Shown: positions 21,565 through 32,250, numbered from the stretch's first letter. The stretch is DNA of 64,000 bases from Micrasema longulum (GCA_022494885.1 JAGVSM010003675.1:62001-126000), one strand, 5' to 3'. Notes: generated from the sequence alone by a model not told the origin. Numbers and translations are program-made.

Positions 21565-22815
21565 GCAAACATATCGTTCGAAAAGATCCATAAAGAACAA
21601 AGGCAGGACAACGAACTACTCGCACTCTTGGACGACAAGAACACTGCTCTGAACCTGATCAAAACCAACATGCAGGGACAAGAAATCGTCTTCGATCTCA
21701 ACAAAGGCAACATGCGACCGTACATCCCAAAAACGCTACAGAGATCTTTCTTCAACCAAGTGCATAACCTCAACCATGCAGGAGCCGACGCCACGACCAA
21801 GACCATCAGTCAAAGAGGCGGCTGGAAAAATATGAAAGCAGACTGCGCAGCTTGGACGAAGGCCTGCATACCCTGTCAGAAGAGCAAAGTCAACAAACAC
21901 ACGAGGACACCGATCATCAAGATCGACATGCCGAGACAGAAATTCTGCGTGGTCCATGTCGACCTCATCGGACCTTTTCCACCATCAGAGGGACTGAGGT
22001 ACTGCCTCACATGTATCGACCGATACACTCGATGGGCGGAAGTAATCCCTATCGCAGATATCCAGACCCACACAATCATCAGAGCCATCTGGGACAACTG
22101 GATTGCGAGATACGGCGTACCGGAGAAAATTATAACTGATCAGGGTAGGCAATTCATGTCTACGGACTTTAACTTGTTTTGTTCCAGATCAGGCATAGCA
22201 CACTCCAACACGACGCCTTACCATCCACAAAGTAATGGCATGATCGAGCGATTTCATAGAACGCTGAAGACGGCCATTAAAGCTCACCACCCTGTTCCGT
22301 GGACAAAATCGATCAGCACCATACTACTCGGACTGAGGGCCACACTGCGCACGAATGCAGAGCACCCAGTAGCAGAGATGCTGTATGGGTGCAAACTAAA
22401 GTTACCAGCAGACATCCTGGAGCAGACGAACGACTACATTGACCCGGACTCCTACACTAGGCAACTGGTAAAGTTCATGCAAAACGTCAAACCAAGGCCA
22501 GTCGAGCACCACAATAAAGGTAACGTTTTCATCCACCCGGAACTAAAGAGAGCCACACACTTGTTTCTGAGGGACGACAGAGTGTACAAACCCCTGATGC
22601 CGAACTACAAGGGGCCCTACAAGGTCATCACCAGGGCGGAAAAGACGGTAACACTGGACGTGGATGGCGAACATAAAAAGGTTTCGCTGGACAGGTGCAA
22701 GCCGGCGTTCCAGACAGCGGAAGAACGAGCCAGTCCAGCAGAAACGGAAACACCAACAGAACAACCGGCATACACAACGCGTAGCGGCAGGAGGGTGATA
22801 CAGCGTCAGTTTTGA
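21565..22815 (+). pseudogene. pol: Pol: integrase domain
   Basis: The region continues in the RNase H frame. Numbered from codon 21628, the N-terminal zinc domain has H46, H50, C80 and C83 (HHCC). The catalytic core has D112 (VDLIGPF), D171 (TDQGRQF) and E207 (NGMIERFH), giving the expected D-D-35-E spacing. The C-terminal part has YKGPYKVI, a GPY-like module found in many Ty3/Gypsy integrases, and a basic tail ending at TGA 22813-22815. There is no envelope frame before the 3' LTR. The domain itself is undamaged, but it cannot be made as part of Pol because of the upstream lesions. Confidence 0.88.
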
Positions 22816-22834
22816 AAAACAGATTTCAAAACTT

Positions 22835-22846
22835 GGAAGGGGGCTG
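22835..22846 (+). promoter_or_regulatory. Polypurine tract
   Basis: GGAAGGGGG (22835-22843) lies immediately before the 3' LTR, the expected priming site for plus-strand DNA synthesis. Confidence 0.75.
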
Positions 22847-23187
22847 TGTGGCGGGTCGACAACGACGGCACGAGCCGAACATTGCCGAACGCCGACGTAG
22901 AGCGTACGAACGGGCCAAACCAGGAGAAAAAAACTACCGGATTCCGACCTCACCGCACGCGTCTTCGAGGCACAAAATTACCGCCAATTTAGATTTACCA
23001 ACTTCATTTTATTTTGCCTAATATAGTTATTAGAATCCTTCTTTCAATGTGTTAGCTTCAGTAGTTTAGTTTCGTGAATAAATCTTTGTGTAAAACGTAA
23101 GTACCCTGTTTTACTTGCTCTCATTCTGTGCACCCACATAACTTTGTACATCACAAAATTAGGCCACCAACTAGGTGCCGACCTAAA
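22847..23187 (+). repeat. 3' LTR
   Basis: It is nearly identical to the 5' LTR (see 17058), with three extra A residues near 22930. It is followed by TATA, which matches the bases before the 5' LTR if the LTR ends in TAAA. Confidence 0.9.
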
Positions 23188-23934
23188 TATACATCTTATC
23201 ATAAATACAGTTTTATGTTCACTTTGCCTAGCCAACAAGCGTACATACCCCGTTCCAAGCTAGGCAATTACATGTTAATACATGATTTTAAGTTTATCAG
23301 TTAATAGAAAGCACAGACAAATAAAATATAAACTTACTCGTGTACACATTTTGATACATATACATAAACACAAACACATCAAGTTCTCTCGTTACTAGAA
23401 CGAAGAAATAGCCCATGCCGTGATAGAGGTTGGAAGAGCTCTCTCAGATAAACAGGCGAAAGAGTTTGTTTTTGAATGTTTACAAACAACATGTGTGTTT
23501 TGTGGATCTCAATTAGATTATTTCCTTAAACTCCTTATAACTTCTACCCATTTAATTTTTTTTATTGGATTTTTGGTAATACTAAAATAATATTAAATTC
23601 AATACATTTTTAAAATCGTATTCCTGCATAAGTACATTCCTTTGTTGGTGAGAACACCGGAGTTAGACGTTTGCAAAAAGAATGTCATTTTTGAAAATAC
23701 ATTTGTTTCATGTTTTGGAATTCAATCATAAACAAGTACCTAGGTACCTACTGAAATTAAATATTGGAATATTATCAATTTTTAGTTTTTGAATTTAATC
23801 ACAAACAATTACCTAGGTACCTGCTTATCAATGAAAAGTATTTTTACAAGCTAACGTTCGGCCAGGACAATGTATGTCGGGTCTGCTAGTGTTATATAAA
23901 TCTATAGAGCTAAACTATTAATTTTTCCTGAATA
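23188..23934. other. 3' flank of the LTR element
   Basis: A stem-loop TTGCCTAGC/GCTAGGCAA (23224-23232 and 23259-23267) lies close to the LTR. With the (TTTA)n run on the other side it may be the 3' end of an older minus-strand non-LTR element split by the insertion. The rest is AT-rich. GGTCTGCTAG near 23880 resembles ends of arthropod interspersed repeats. Confidence 0.35.
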
Positions 23935-24008
23935 TGGCTTCTAAAATAGTACCCGAATAGTGGCGTCGGAACGAATCCAACTTACAGGGGATTACCAAAA
24001 AAAGAATA
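23935..24008 (+). repeat. Penelope-type terminal-repeat fragment
   Basis: GTCGGAACGAATCCAACTTA followed by CAGGGGATTACC aligns with 55128-55165 (GTCGGAACGAATCTCACTTA, then CATGGGATCAC), part of the Penelope-like terminal repeat. Confidence 0.5.
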
Positions 24009-24454
24009 TATATATTGATAGCAACGTGTTCTCTTCTAGAGAGCGTTCAAAATCGTACTGTTGATCACGATTTTTCAATACTAGCATCTCGATTTTAGAT
24101 ATTGAAGATGTCTTGAGTTTTGAGTCTCAAACGAAAGCCCTTTTTACGATACGTAATCTTCGGCGCATTTTTGTTATTTCGTTTTTTATAATTTTTTTAA
24201 TTGTGTGCATAATTAGATGGATATGTGATTATTTTTTTAATATTATTTACCATTCTAATAAATTTAACTTTGTGTTGTATTCGGCAAAGATAATAACGTA
24301 ACCTAACCTAAGGTTGCGTCATTCCCGTCATTGACCTACCAGCAATCTTTTATAATTTCATGCTTTACATTTTGTTATTTCAAATATTGTTACACTATCA
24401 TTTTAATCCAATTTATCCGAGAAAAAAATCATTTTTATGGGGAAATACGAAAGT

Positions 24455-24520
24455 GTAGGCATTTACAGTGATTATGTCTTATCATTGGCTGTTTTTATAA
24501 AATTTAAAAACAGCCAATCT
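24455..24520 (-). repeat. DR1 fragment folded into a perfect hairpin
   Basis: GTGTAGGCATTTACAGTGATT is a DR1 core piece. It runs into a perfect 13-bp inverted repeat ATTGGCTGTTTTT (24484-24496) and AAAAACAGCCAAT (24506-24518) with a 9-base loop. Confidence 0.6.
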
Positions 24521-24607
24521 TCATAGATTGCATTATTATGAATATAATAATGCAATAATACTATTGAATTTTTCTACTGACATTTCTCGATGGAACTGCA
24601 TTTTAAT

Positions 24608-24899
24608 TATAATAATAAAAATACGTATGTAGTTTTATTCCACTTTATTTTTAAATTTTTACCAGTGACCGGGTTTTGTCGTGACCGACATCCTCAGAAT
24701 GGTGGGAAAATAAACAATTTTAAATTATATACAAGTGCAGCTGGGGTTGTATATTATGATTTTATATAATTATGGAAACAAAAGAGTTTAAATTGAAATC
24801 ATTTAAGTATAAGGTAATAACAATTATATGAATTTCAGTTTTATTTGAATGGATATAATAAAAGTGGAATAAAACTATATACGTATTTTTATTATTATA
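24608..24899. repeat. Inverted-repeat element with hammerhead-like motif, Penelope-type
   Basis: The arms contain ATACGTATGTAGTTTTATTCC (left, 24608-24646) and its inverted counterpart (right, 24861-24899), about 39 bases with few mismatches. Inside the left end, on the minus strand, CTGAGGA, stem TGTCG/CGACA with loop GTCA, then AAAC (24679-24697 region) resembles a hammerhead core lacking the G of GAAA. The layout fits Penelope-like terminal repeats present in inverted pairs. Confidence 0.5.
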
Positions 24900-25005
24900 A
24901 ACAATAATACTTAAGTGTCTTCGGCACGAGTAACATTTATAAAATAATAAATGAATTAATAAATATAGATGTTTTATGTTGATATTTATTGATAAAACTC
25001 CATAG

Positions 25006-25208
25006 TTAATGATTATGATAAAATTATAAATAAAATTATCAATGAACCTTCTTGGTTTAGTTTTACTTTTTATTATTTTGACCAACGAGTGCCAGTCTTG
25101 AAGATGCCTACTTAGGCGAAAGCGCTCGTTGGTCAAAATAATAAAAAGTAAAACGATACCAAAAAGTTTCATTTATAAGTTTGTTTATAATTTTATCATA
25201 ATCATTAA
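25006..25208. repeat. 200-bp near-perfect palindrome
   Basis: The arms at 25006-25089 and 25125-25208 are about 84 bases each and almost fully complementary; a core of TTTTGACCAACGAG and CTCGTTGGTCAAAA is perfect. The 35-base loop contains CTTGAAGA, T, a GCCT/AGGC mini-stem with loop ACTT, and GAAAG (25097-25122), a hammerhead-like arrangement. Confidence 0.85.
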
Positions 25209-25224
25209 TAAATTAATTGGTTCA

Positions 25225-25460
25225 GCTGAATAAATTTCACACACATGATAAGGGTTTTAGCTCTTTTACTTCACAAAAGTCAACATATTGAAGAGTTGAG
25301 GAAATGTGGATGGTTAAACATGGGCAGAATGGTGAATGTTACACATTGTGTAAAGTTGCAACTTAAACCTGCCAATGACAGGACATGAGCACGGTAAATG
25401 CCTAAACTTCCATATTCTCTCTTCAAAAACGGTTTCCCTCTCTGTTGCAACAAATTTGAA
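25225..25460 (+). repeat. DR1 dispersed repeat
   Basis: The copy carries CTTCACAAAAGTCAACA, GAAGAGTTGAGGAAATGTGG, GTTACACATTGTGTAAAG and CCCTCTCTGTTGCAAC. The tail module is missing. Confidence 0.75.
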
Positions 25461-25507
25461 AATACATATCTTTTTTCAAAGCAGTAACCTGCTAAACCTC
25501 TATTTAC

Positions 25508-25735
25508 AGGCTTCTCAGCTGTAGGAAAGAGAGAGTATGAGAGGAAGAAAAATAAAGGATTTATATTACCTTTACATTATATTTGTAATAGGAATTACGA
25601 AAAATACACCACAATACCCAGACCAATTGAGGAAAAAATCTTTCTTGGATTTTTCTCTTGCAACTTGTGGGAATCGAACCCGTGACGACAGTATCAAAGT
25701 TAACCTTCTAACCAACTGCAGTCGCCTGCTTTTTT
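25508..25735 (-). repeat. SINE-B, tRNA-derived SINE
   Basis: The minus strand has a GGTTCGATTCC B box (plus strand GGAATCGAACCC near 25670) preceded by a degraded A-box region near the GTCGCCTGC end at 25730. The body shares CACCACAATACCCAGACC with the copies at 6280 and 38320. A short insertion of repeat-like AT sequence near 25545-25590 separates the distal part. Confidence 0.65.
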
Positions 25736-25854
25736 AATTACATTTTTATATTTTAAATTAATTTATAAACCTTTACGGATCATTGCGTTATTTTTTTTCT
25801 TCGTGCCGTTTGTTTTTTTTTGTCTGGTGTATTGGTATTTTTTTTTTAAATACA

Positions 25855-25945
25855 ATTAAGTGGCCAATTTCCACACTGTGTAACATATATATTCTTCCTG
25901 TGTAAACATCCGCATTTTCTCAACTCTTCCATCTGTTAATTTTGT
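25855..25945 (-). repeat. DR1 core fragment
   Basis: TAAGTGGCCAATTTCCACAC, TGTGTAACAT and CTCAACTCTTCCATCTGTTA identify a reverse DR1 fragment. Confidence 0.65.
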
Positions 25946-26814
25946 GGAGTATTATTATTTCATATTATTCTTGTACATTTGCATTGATTAAACCATTACT
26001 GTGACCATCATCCAATCGTTTTGTTTGAGATACATCTTTGTAGTGGTTATCGTTCCAAATGGTTTTAAATAATGTCAGCCATTCGTTCGCATTGCCAAAT
26101 CATCTTCACGATAACATTAATTTAGTGCAGAAGACCAAAATGTCTTAATAATATCCAATTATTTCATATAATTAAACCATCTATCAGACCTTCATCAAAT
26201 CGTTCCACATGACCTAAGTTTCTTTAAGACCAATATATCTTGAAAACTATCATCCATTTTTTCACCTTTTTAGTCCAATTTTTTACATATATCTAGTAAA
26301 TGCGCCGCTGAGCAAGAAGCGTTTGTTCAATGGCGAATTTTACACATCTTTTATTAAAATCGTAATTTTTACTTTAGTAAGTTCGATGTCGCTGACGGTT
26401 GCAAAGCCTTTACTTATCATTAATCAGAATCGACCCAAAAGCCTAATTCTGTGACGACAATCCAACCGGTCGCAATCGTTTCCCGCGGGATCAATTGGAA
26501 TTTCGATCCAGAATGGACTAAAATTAGTGACGGAAAATCTGTTCTTATTATTCGAATCATTCGATTATTTTTATTACAAATCACTTAGCTTGCGGTCATA
26601 CAAATCCACAAAAAAAGGTTACATAGGAAGGGATTGATTTACATTTCATAATTTTCATTTATTTAGTGGCTTATCTTAGGTAAAAAGGCCAAAAAAATCT
26701 AATAAAAATCAGTCGGCTTCATGGTGAACTTGTTAATGCGTTTACATAAATAAAAGTAAAAATAAATATAAATAAATTTATTATTGGAAAAGACACATTA
26801 TTATTATCATTATC
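25946..26814. other. Low-feature stretch
   Basis: No domain or known repeat is recognised. Two or three similar ATCTTT/AAGACCAA segments (near 26025, 26130 and 26220) suggest an old internal repeat. Confidence 0.35.
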
Positions 26815-27068
26815 ATTCTCTTTTCGCACCTAATGGTGCATAGGACACTGCATTGGTACACGTATCGCAGCGTAACTTAATACTTTTTTTGTTACACGAA
26901 GGTAAGATGATCAGTTTTATGCTTTAGGTGCCAGTCCAGGAGCTATGAAATATTCTAGTGCATAAATACATTTTAAAATAAATATTTCAAGTCAATCATG
27001 TCGGGAATCGAACCCAAAACCTCTTGTATGGTAGGCAAACGTGCTGACCACTACACCACGAGGCTGAC
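26815..27068 (-). repeat. SINE-A, tRNA-derived SINE
   Basis: This is a nearly full copy on the minus strand. The head has GCCTCGTGGTGTAGTGGTCAG (A-box region) and GGTTCGATTCC (B box) near 27005, then AAATATTTATTTTAAAATG, CACTAGAATATTTCATAG and the conserved CACCATTAGGTGCG tail near 26830. Confidence 0.8.
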
Positions 27069-27469
27069 TAATATTAATACATGTTATATAAATTTATATA
27101 AAAATGTTAATTTAGTTGTAATATCAAATACTTGTTATCTGATTGACATTTATTTGATTTTTTTTTTATTTGAAATAGAAAAATCATAAAACTTAATTTA
27201 ATGGGTGAATATTCAGTGCAAACTTTAAAATCAAATCTTTGAAACACATTAAATTATAAAAAATATCGCTTTAAATTTTAATATATCAACAGATGAAAAT
27301 GTTTTTTCCCTTATTTTTTTTGTTATTATTTTTTTCCCTTAAATCCTATTATAATAACAAAAAACTTTAATCTGCAATCAATTTTCTTTTCAGGAAGATA
27401 AAATGTAGTAACTCTTCACTCCACTCAGATATTAAGATTTTTAAACAGATTTCGGGCGTTGCCAAGTAC
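27069..27469. other. AT-rich stretch, nothing recognised
   Basis: No supported feature. Confidence 0.4.
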
Positions 27470-27960
27470 GCAAGCTTACCCACCACGTACAGCACATCGC
27501 ATCTGAAGACATAAATCTCCTCAACGGTGCCCACTTACACAGAAAAGATTGCTCGTTACTCGTTACTCAACGAGAAAAACTGCCTGAAAGAGCTTTTTGT
27601 AAGAATCAGATGATTGTCTTAGCATTTTGAGAAGAACATTATATGAACTTCATTAGATTATGGAAAAAAAGGATATAAATTCTGCACTGACTGGGATTGA
27701 ATTAGTTGTATATGATCAATTCGCTGAAATGAATACGAAACTTTTTAAAAGCCTTGAAATTATTTTTGAAAGCCACCAGATCTGTATGCCTGACAGAATC
27801 TTTAACAGGGCCACAAATAGTAGCGAGAAGCTCTATTCGGTATTCATAGAAAGGGGGAAAAGGACCAGACCACAGGACGTGTTTAGAAGATTGATTAAGC
27901 TATCCGCAGCAGCACGAAGTGGATTCATCAATATCAAATATAAAACCATTTTTCATTAAA
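27470..27960 (+). repeat. CodR repeat, copy 2, with a 99-codon open frame
   Basis: This is the best preserved copy of a three-copy repeat. The open frame at 27660-27959 has GIELVVYDQFAEMNTKLFKS, FESHQICMPDRIFNRAT and RGKRTRPQDVFRRLIKLS. The segments KLFKSLEI-FESHQIC and RATDGGEELHS are conserved at the protein level in the copy at 36440-36965, and a degraded version lies at 12040-12400. I do not recognise the protein. No start context or promoter is visible, so it may be a fragment of a transposon-encoded or multicopy gene. Confidence 0.55.
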
Positions 27961-28164
27961 TCTATAATGACCTGATAAAAATTAGGTAGTCCAGTGATCA
28001 AGGATAACCCAAAAAGATTTTAAGCCCTGATTTGCCTAAAATATTGCAATTCACATCGGTCTGCCGAACAGCCAGCTGCAGAGCACACGATCAATAATAT
28101 CAATTTAGTCTAATAAATCTCGTCCGCATCAATAAAGGTTTATTTATTTTTAAATTATTTTTTT

Positions 28165-28342
28165 TTTGGACCACAACAGGCCAGGACGCCCAATTATAGT
28201 GATAAATTATATCACGGAACACCCAGGCTTAAGAAGTATCACATTTTAATTGATTTTTTGTGTTCTCACTGGCAATCGAACCCGGAACCTTCCATGCATG
28301 AGTCAAGCGTCTTGACCACTACACTACGGAGGCCGCCAACTC
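28165..28342 (-). repeat. SINE-C, tRNA-derived SINE
   Basis: The minus-strand head reads GGCGGCCTCCGTAGTGTAGTG, a GGTCAAGACGC segment and GGGTTCGATTGCC (B box), followed by GTGAGAACACAAAAAATCA. The body ends near GGCCTGTTGTGG. A partial sister copy lies at 5625-5752. Confidence 0.7.
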
Positions 28343-28394
28343 TCAACTCTCTAACTCGACGTTCAAACACAGGCCAAATGGTAAACGGTTCACG

Positions 28395-28440
28395 GAGTCT
28401 AAAGTGGCCACAGTAACCAGCCAATGAAAGGTCGCAAGAA
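28395..28440 (+). repeat. DR1 core fragment
   Basis: CTAAAGTGGCCACAGTAACC and AGCCAATGAAAGGTCGCAAG mark a short DR1 piece. Confidence 0.55.
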
Positions 28441-30007
28441 AAATATAAAACCATGTGAAATAAAAAGAAAAATAGAAAATAATAATACATTCGAAAAAAT
28501 TAAAATAGAAAACTGTTTTTACTCTACATTTCCTTTGAATGTATTTACTGATATATTAGTTTTAATAGTTTTTCGCTCATTGAGGAGATTAGTGTATATT
28601 TTTATTTCTTTAAAAACAAAACTGTTTTGACCATAAGTTAAGTGAAATTTAGAAATTTCTATTTTATTTTAGTATCTGAGTGACTTTTTAATCTCAAACT
28701 CATTTATTTTGTTTAGTTTTTGTAAATCAAGTGGTTAAGTGTTGTTATATTTTCGCCAGTTATACATTTTTTTTTAATTTTTAACAATCGGTTTTGCACA
28801 TCACTATCTTGAACTACATATATCGAACTCCTTCTGTATACCATACGGAATTTCTTGCGGTCGGTTTACTAAAGCAAGCTTAACTCGGGTTTTACCAGAT
28901 AAAAGGTTTAACTTGATGCAGGACCAAAGACAAAAGACTTACTTGGATCAAATTCAGCCACACGGTAGAAACATGTGACGATTTATTTAACAGTTCGATT
29001 AAGGTCGTACCTATAATATTGCACGTACCGAAACCACTTAACAGGTAAACATTATTTTTATTACTAAGGGATTTGGTCCCGAGAGTAATATTGTATCAAT
29101 AGGTCCGATTTCAAACACCGCTCGACTTGTTTTCCACTTTCTCAAATAATTATTTACGACTAGAAAAATATCTGTCCGATTATGAGTTAACAAAAAATTA
29201 ATGTACATTAAGTTTTCGTACAAATATACACTTTTTCATAAATAAAATTCAACATTGAAATCAATTTTTTATAGTTATCGATGCGCAGGGGGGCGATTAT
29301 AGTTGGAAGATACGAAAACCAGTTGAAGATAAATTTACTCGGGCTATTACGAAGATATACTATCGACGCTGTTTCTTCAAGTTTTGAGGTAAGTGCATCA
29401 ATAGGTATTGAGGGCATCTATACCCCACGGTACACATATCGACGCACTGGAAGTAACGAAAAATATGTTCAATCGTGCACTTTTTGCTTTGATTGCGATT
29501 CATAACATTGTTTAACGGTTTTTAGGTGGCTAATTTTGAAAGACGGAACAGAAGCCTATTTAATGTACAAAACAGCAATAAGTCAATTTTCATTTACATC
29601 GAGCGTGGAGTAAGCTTTGATAGTGACTACCGCAGTGACAGAACCATCTAGCGATTAAGATTGGAAAATTTCAAGTAGTTACAGCGCATGCGTAAGATCA
29701 TTTGACGTTTGAGATGATATAATGCGCGTGCGCCCTATTCTGCAATGGCACCACTTCGAAAGAAATTTAGCCACTATGAAAAATTAATACTACCATTTTA
29801 TTTTTATCATTGATTTCTATATCTTCCCAAAAAAAACCATCAACATGTCGGTATAGCCGGCTTCGTAACATTAAAATTGATAAAAATTGTAAAAAAAATA
29901 ACTCTACCTTTTCGATGCATCCGTGGCTTTGGTCTAAAAGAGCCAATGTCGTTAATCACAACATTACGGCCGAGTAATTTTTATTTTTAATTTTATTTAA
30001 TTATGTA
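28441..30007. other. Stretch without recognised genes
   Basis: Short frames at 28424-28630 and 29281-29505 show no known domain. GC-richer patches near 29280-29460 and 29640-29760 (GCGCATGCG, GCGCGTGCGC) are not explained. No splice-site or codon pattern convinced me of a host exon. Confidence 0.4.
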
Positions 30008-30150
30008 TATACCAACAATATTTTGAGTTTGTTTTAATTCTTTTAGACAAGAACTGGATTCAACTCTCTGGAGAGCTGTTAATATTAACAGATTACAACA
30101 GAGATGAAGAACATTTTAGAGAAGGTAATATGGAAGTCTCCTAATATAGA
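30008..30150 (-). repeat. DR1 tail plus linker
   Basis: CAATATTTTGAGTTTGTT, AGACAAGAACTGGATTCAAC, the CTCTGGAGAG dyad, ACAACAGAGATGAAGAACAT and GGTAATATGGAAGTCT are consecutive DR1 blocks in reverse. A SINE-A copy begins just downstream. Confidence 0.7.
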
Positions 30151-30161
30151 AGTCTCTCTTT

Positions 30162-30412
30162 GTCAGCCTCGTGGTCAGCGCGTTTGTCTACCATGCAAGA
30201 GGTCTCGGGTTCAATTCCCGACATGGTTGTTATGAAATATTTATTTAAAAGAGTGTTTTAACGCTAGAATATTTCATAGTACCTTGACTGGTACCTAAAG
30301 CGTAAGACTGACTATCTTACCTTTCTTTAACAAAAAATGATCAAGATACGCTGCAATTGGTGTACCAATGCAGTACCCTATGCACCATTGGGTGCGGAAA
30401 GGGAATAACGAA
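30162..30412 (+). repeat. SINE-A, tRNA-derived SINE
   Basis: The head GTCAGCCTCGTGGTCAGCG lacks the TGTAAT of other copies, which damages the A-box spacing. The B box reads GGGTTCAATTCCC. The body GAAATATTTATTT, CTGGTACCTAAAGCGTAAGA and the tail CACCATTGGGTGCGGAAAG are intact. Confidence 0.8.
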
Positions 30413-30714
30413 ATGAAATGAAATTTTTTATTGACATTAACCTCAGAAAAATGTTGGCAAGGAAAACATTAAATCAGACATTGGCCCTTTTAGACCCAAG
30501 ACACAGACATTATTTTTCTTATTTTTATGGATAACTTATAAAGCGCCATTTTCGTAATATAATATCTCAAGGGCGCTTTACAAAGTGATTATATGAAGAA
30601 ATAAATTTTATTTTACTTTTTTAAATTGTAATTTAAGCTTAACAATTTACTTTTTTATAATATGCTACGGATTTATTTAAATGATTTTGAGAAAAAGTAG
30701 GTTTTATTTTTTTT

Positions 30715-30990
30715 TCACAGCATCATTTTACCCTCACAGTGTTGCACCTCTGCTGGGAGAGCATTCCATGCCGTAGGGCCTGCGACCGCAAATGCGGGTT
30801 CACGAATTTAGTGCGCTGTGTGCGTAGAGGTATAATAACTTTTCCTCTTGAAGTAGATGTAGCTGATCTAAGTGTAAGACGTCTGTCAGCTTGTTCATCT
30901 GGAATGCAAAGTTCCCTTAGATATTCTGGAGCAGAATTAGTATAAGTATAAATGAAATTGATACGAAGATCTATGGTCAATAAAACGGTT
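30715..30990 (-). pseudogene. CR1-type reverse transcriptase, C-terminal relic
   Basis: The minus strand encodes SAPEYLRELCIP, RRLTLRSATSTS and VIIPLRTQRTKF, then after one frameshift a GPTAWNALPAE segment. The order a-P-x-Y-L, R..LRSA, vP..rT and GP.aWN.LP is the well-known C-terminal block of CR1/L2-group non-LTR proteins. Upstream reverse-transcriptase sequence is absent, so this is a strongly 5'-truncated copy. Confidence 0.7.
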
Positions 30991-31264
30991 TTGGGTATGC
31001 GAATGGAGTTCTTTCATTGCAGTATTTCATTCAGTATTATTTTATCTCTGGAACAATGGAGTCCTGTAATCTTAACCGTAAAACTAATCACCTTATTTAC
31101 TTTCTTATCCGGGTTGTAGTCCCTTAGCTAGAGTCAATGACTCGTGGATCAGTGGTCCAAGGTTCAAAGCTAGGTTTACTACAACTTGTTTCCCATGTTC
31201 CAAAACTAGTTATTTACTAGTCGTTAAAAATGCCCCCAAAACTGAAATATTTGTGTTGATATAA

Positions 31265-31610
31265 CGTCTTTTCTCTGTGTCCAAGCGGAGGAATAATACA
31301 GTTTTGTTTGAGAAAAAGAACAAGAACCCTGGAGACTTGCGACTCAACGGTTGCTCTCAGGTAAAATGGCTGCTCTCAGATAAAAGTCCTAAATAAGGAA
31401 ATCGAATAGAGATAAGTTCGCCTAGTTTTAGAGCGGTTGGCGAGTTCATCTACTATTACTGAGGTCATGATGGGCGTGAAATATTGATTTTAAAGATTGT
31501 GAGAACTGCAATATGTTATAATTCTTAGACTGGCATCTCAAGCGTAAGACTGATCACCTTTACAAAGGTAGTTCTCTTTGCACCACCGGGCGCGGAAAGG
31601 GGGGTGATGA
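31265..31610 (+). repeat. Diverged SINE-A-like element with 5' extension
   Basis: Blocks GGTTGCTCTCAGGTAAAA, GAGCGGTTGGCGAG, GTGAAATATTGATTTTAAAG, GCGTAAGACTGATCACC and CACCACCGGGCGCGGAAAG occur in SINE-A order. The tRNA-like head is heavily mutated. Confidence 0.55.
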
Positions 31611-32164
31611 AATCAATTGAACGTAAATATTTTTTATTTTAAAATAAATAAATAATCGTTTTAGAAGCAGGTTTATAATTGAACATAGTTGTGCAAAACG
31701 CAGCCAACCATATTAAAGTGAGACTGAGACAATAGCCTTTAGTGAAAAGAGTGAATTGAGGGTATTAAAAGCATACTTAGAAATCTCCAAAATCGCAAAA
31801 AACTTTGAAAAAATAATTGCGAGATTTCTAATTATGCTTCACCAACTCAACGGAGAATGCTTAGTTTGCGGTGTCAAGTAGCATAATTAAAATCTGTTTT
31901 TGCAAGATTGAGAGTGAATTTTGAATTACGCCATTGTAGCAGGTAGGTTTTATGTAGGTAGGTTTTTATGTATGGTTTATTTTTTCATCAATAACTAATT
32001 TTACCTTTTTGGTTTGATTCTTAGATTGCTTAATACCTTCAGTTATCAAATCTACAATTGGAATGTTATTTACTTTGACAAATGATAAGTAATGCATACA
32101 TTAATTTTTATAATACAAAAAATAATTTAACTATGTACTTAACCAGTTTTTATGATTTTTAAAG

Positions 32165-32250
32165 TCTGGCTGACAACACGACCTAAAATATGCATTTTGC
32201 AGAAAACAGCCAGATCTAATATCGAATGATACCTCATTAAGGCTTTGAAT
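32165..32250 (-). repeat. R4 dispersed repeat
   Basis: CTGGCTGACAACACGACC, AAAATATGCATTTTGCAG and AAAACAGCCAGATCTAATA recur inverted at 60170-60265 and, shorter, at 61220-61290. The CTGGCTG ... CAGCCAG blocks make it partly palindromic. Confidence 0.65.

Larger units (their letters stand above)
17058..23187 (+). mobile_element. Ty3-type LTR retrotransposon, CsRn1/Kabuki-like, full length but broken
   Basis: The element of about 6.1 kb has two LTRs, a leader, gag, protease, reverse transcriptase, RNase H, integrase and a polypurine tract in the standard Ty3/Gypsy order (integrase last). Three traits point to the CsRn1 group: a primer site resembling the 3' end of tRNA-Trp, an unusual C-H-C-C knuckle in Gag instead of CCHC, and the pol organisation. 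If the LTRs end in TAAA, the insertion is flanked by the 4-bp repeat TATA (17054-17057 and 23188-23191). No envelope gene is present. The pol region carries three frame breaks and one stop, so this copy is not autonomous. Confidence 0.9.

Noticed and set aside
21852..22139. Open frame of 95 codons inside the integrase region
   Set aside because: It is a shadow of the integrase frame, which carries the HHCC and DDE residues; the alternative frame has no recognisable domain.
29281..29505. GC-richer frame near 29.3 kb as an exon
   Set aside because: The frame is open but short, has an overlapping open frame on the opposite strand, and no recognisable domain or convincing splice sites.
30715..30990. 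Plus-strand 68-codon frame at 30739-30945 as a gene
   Set aside because: The minus strand carries the ordered CR1 C-terminal motifs, so the plus-strand frame is its shadow.
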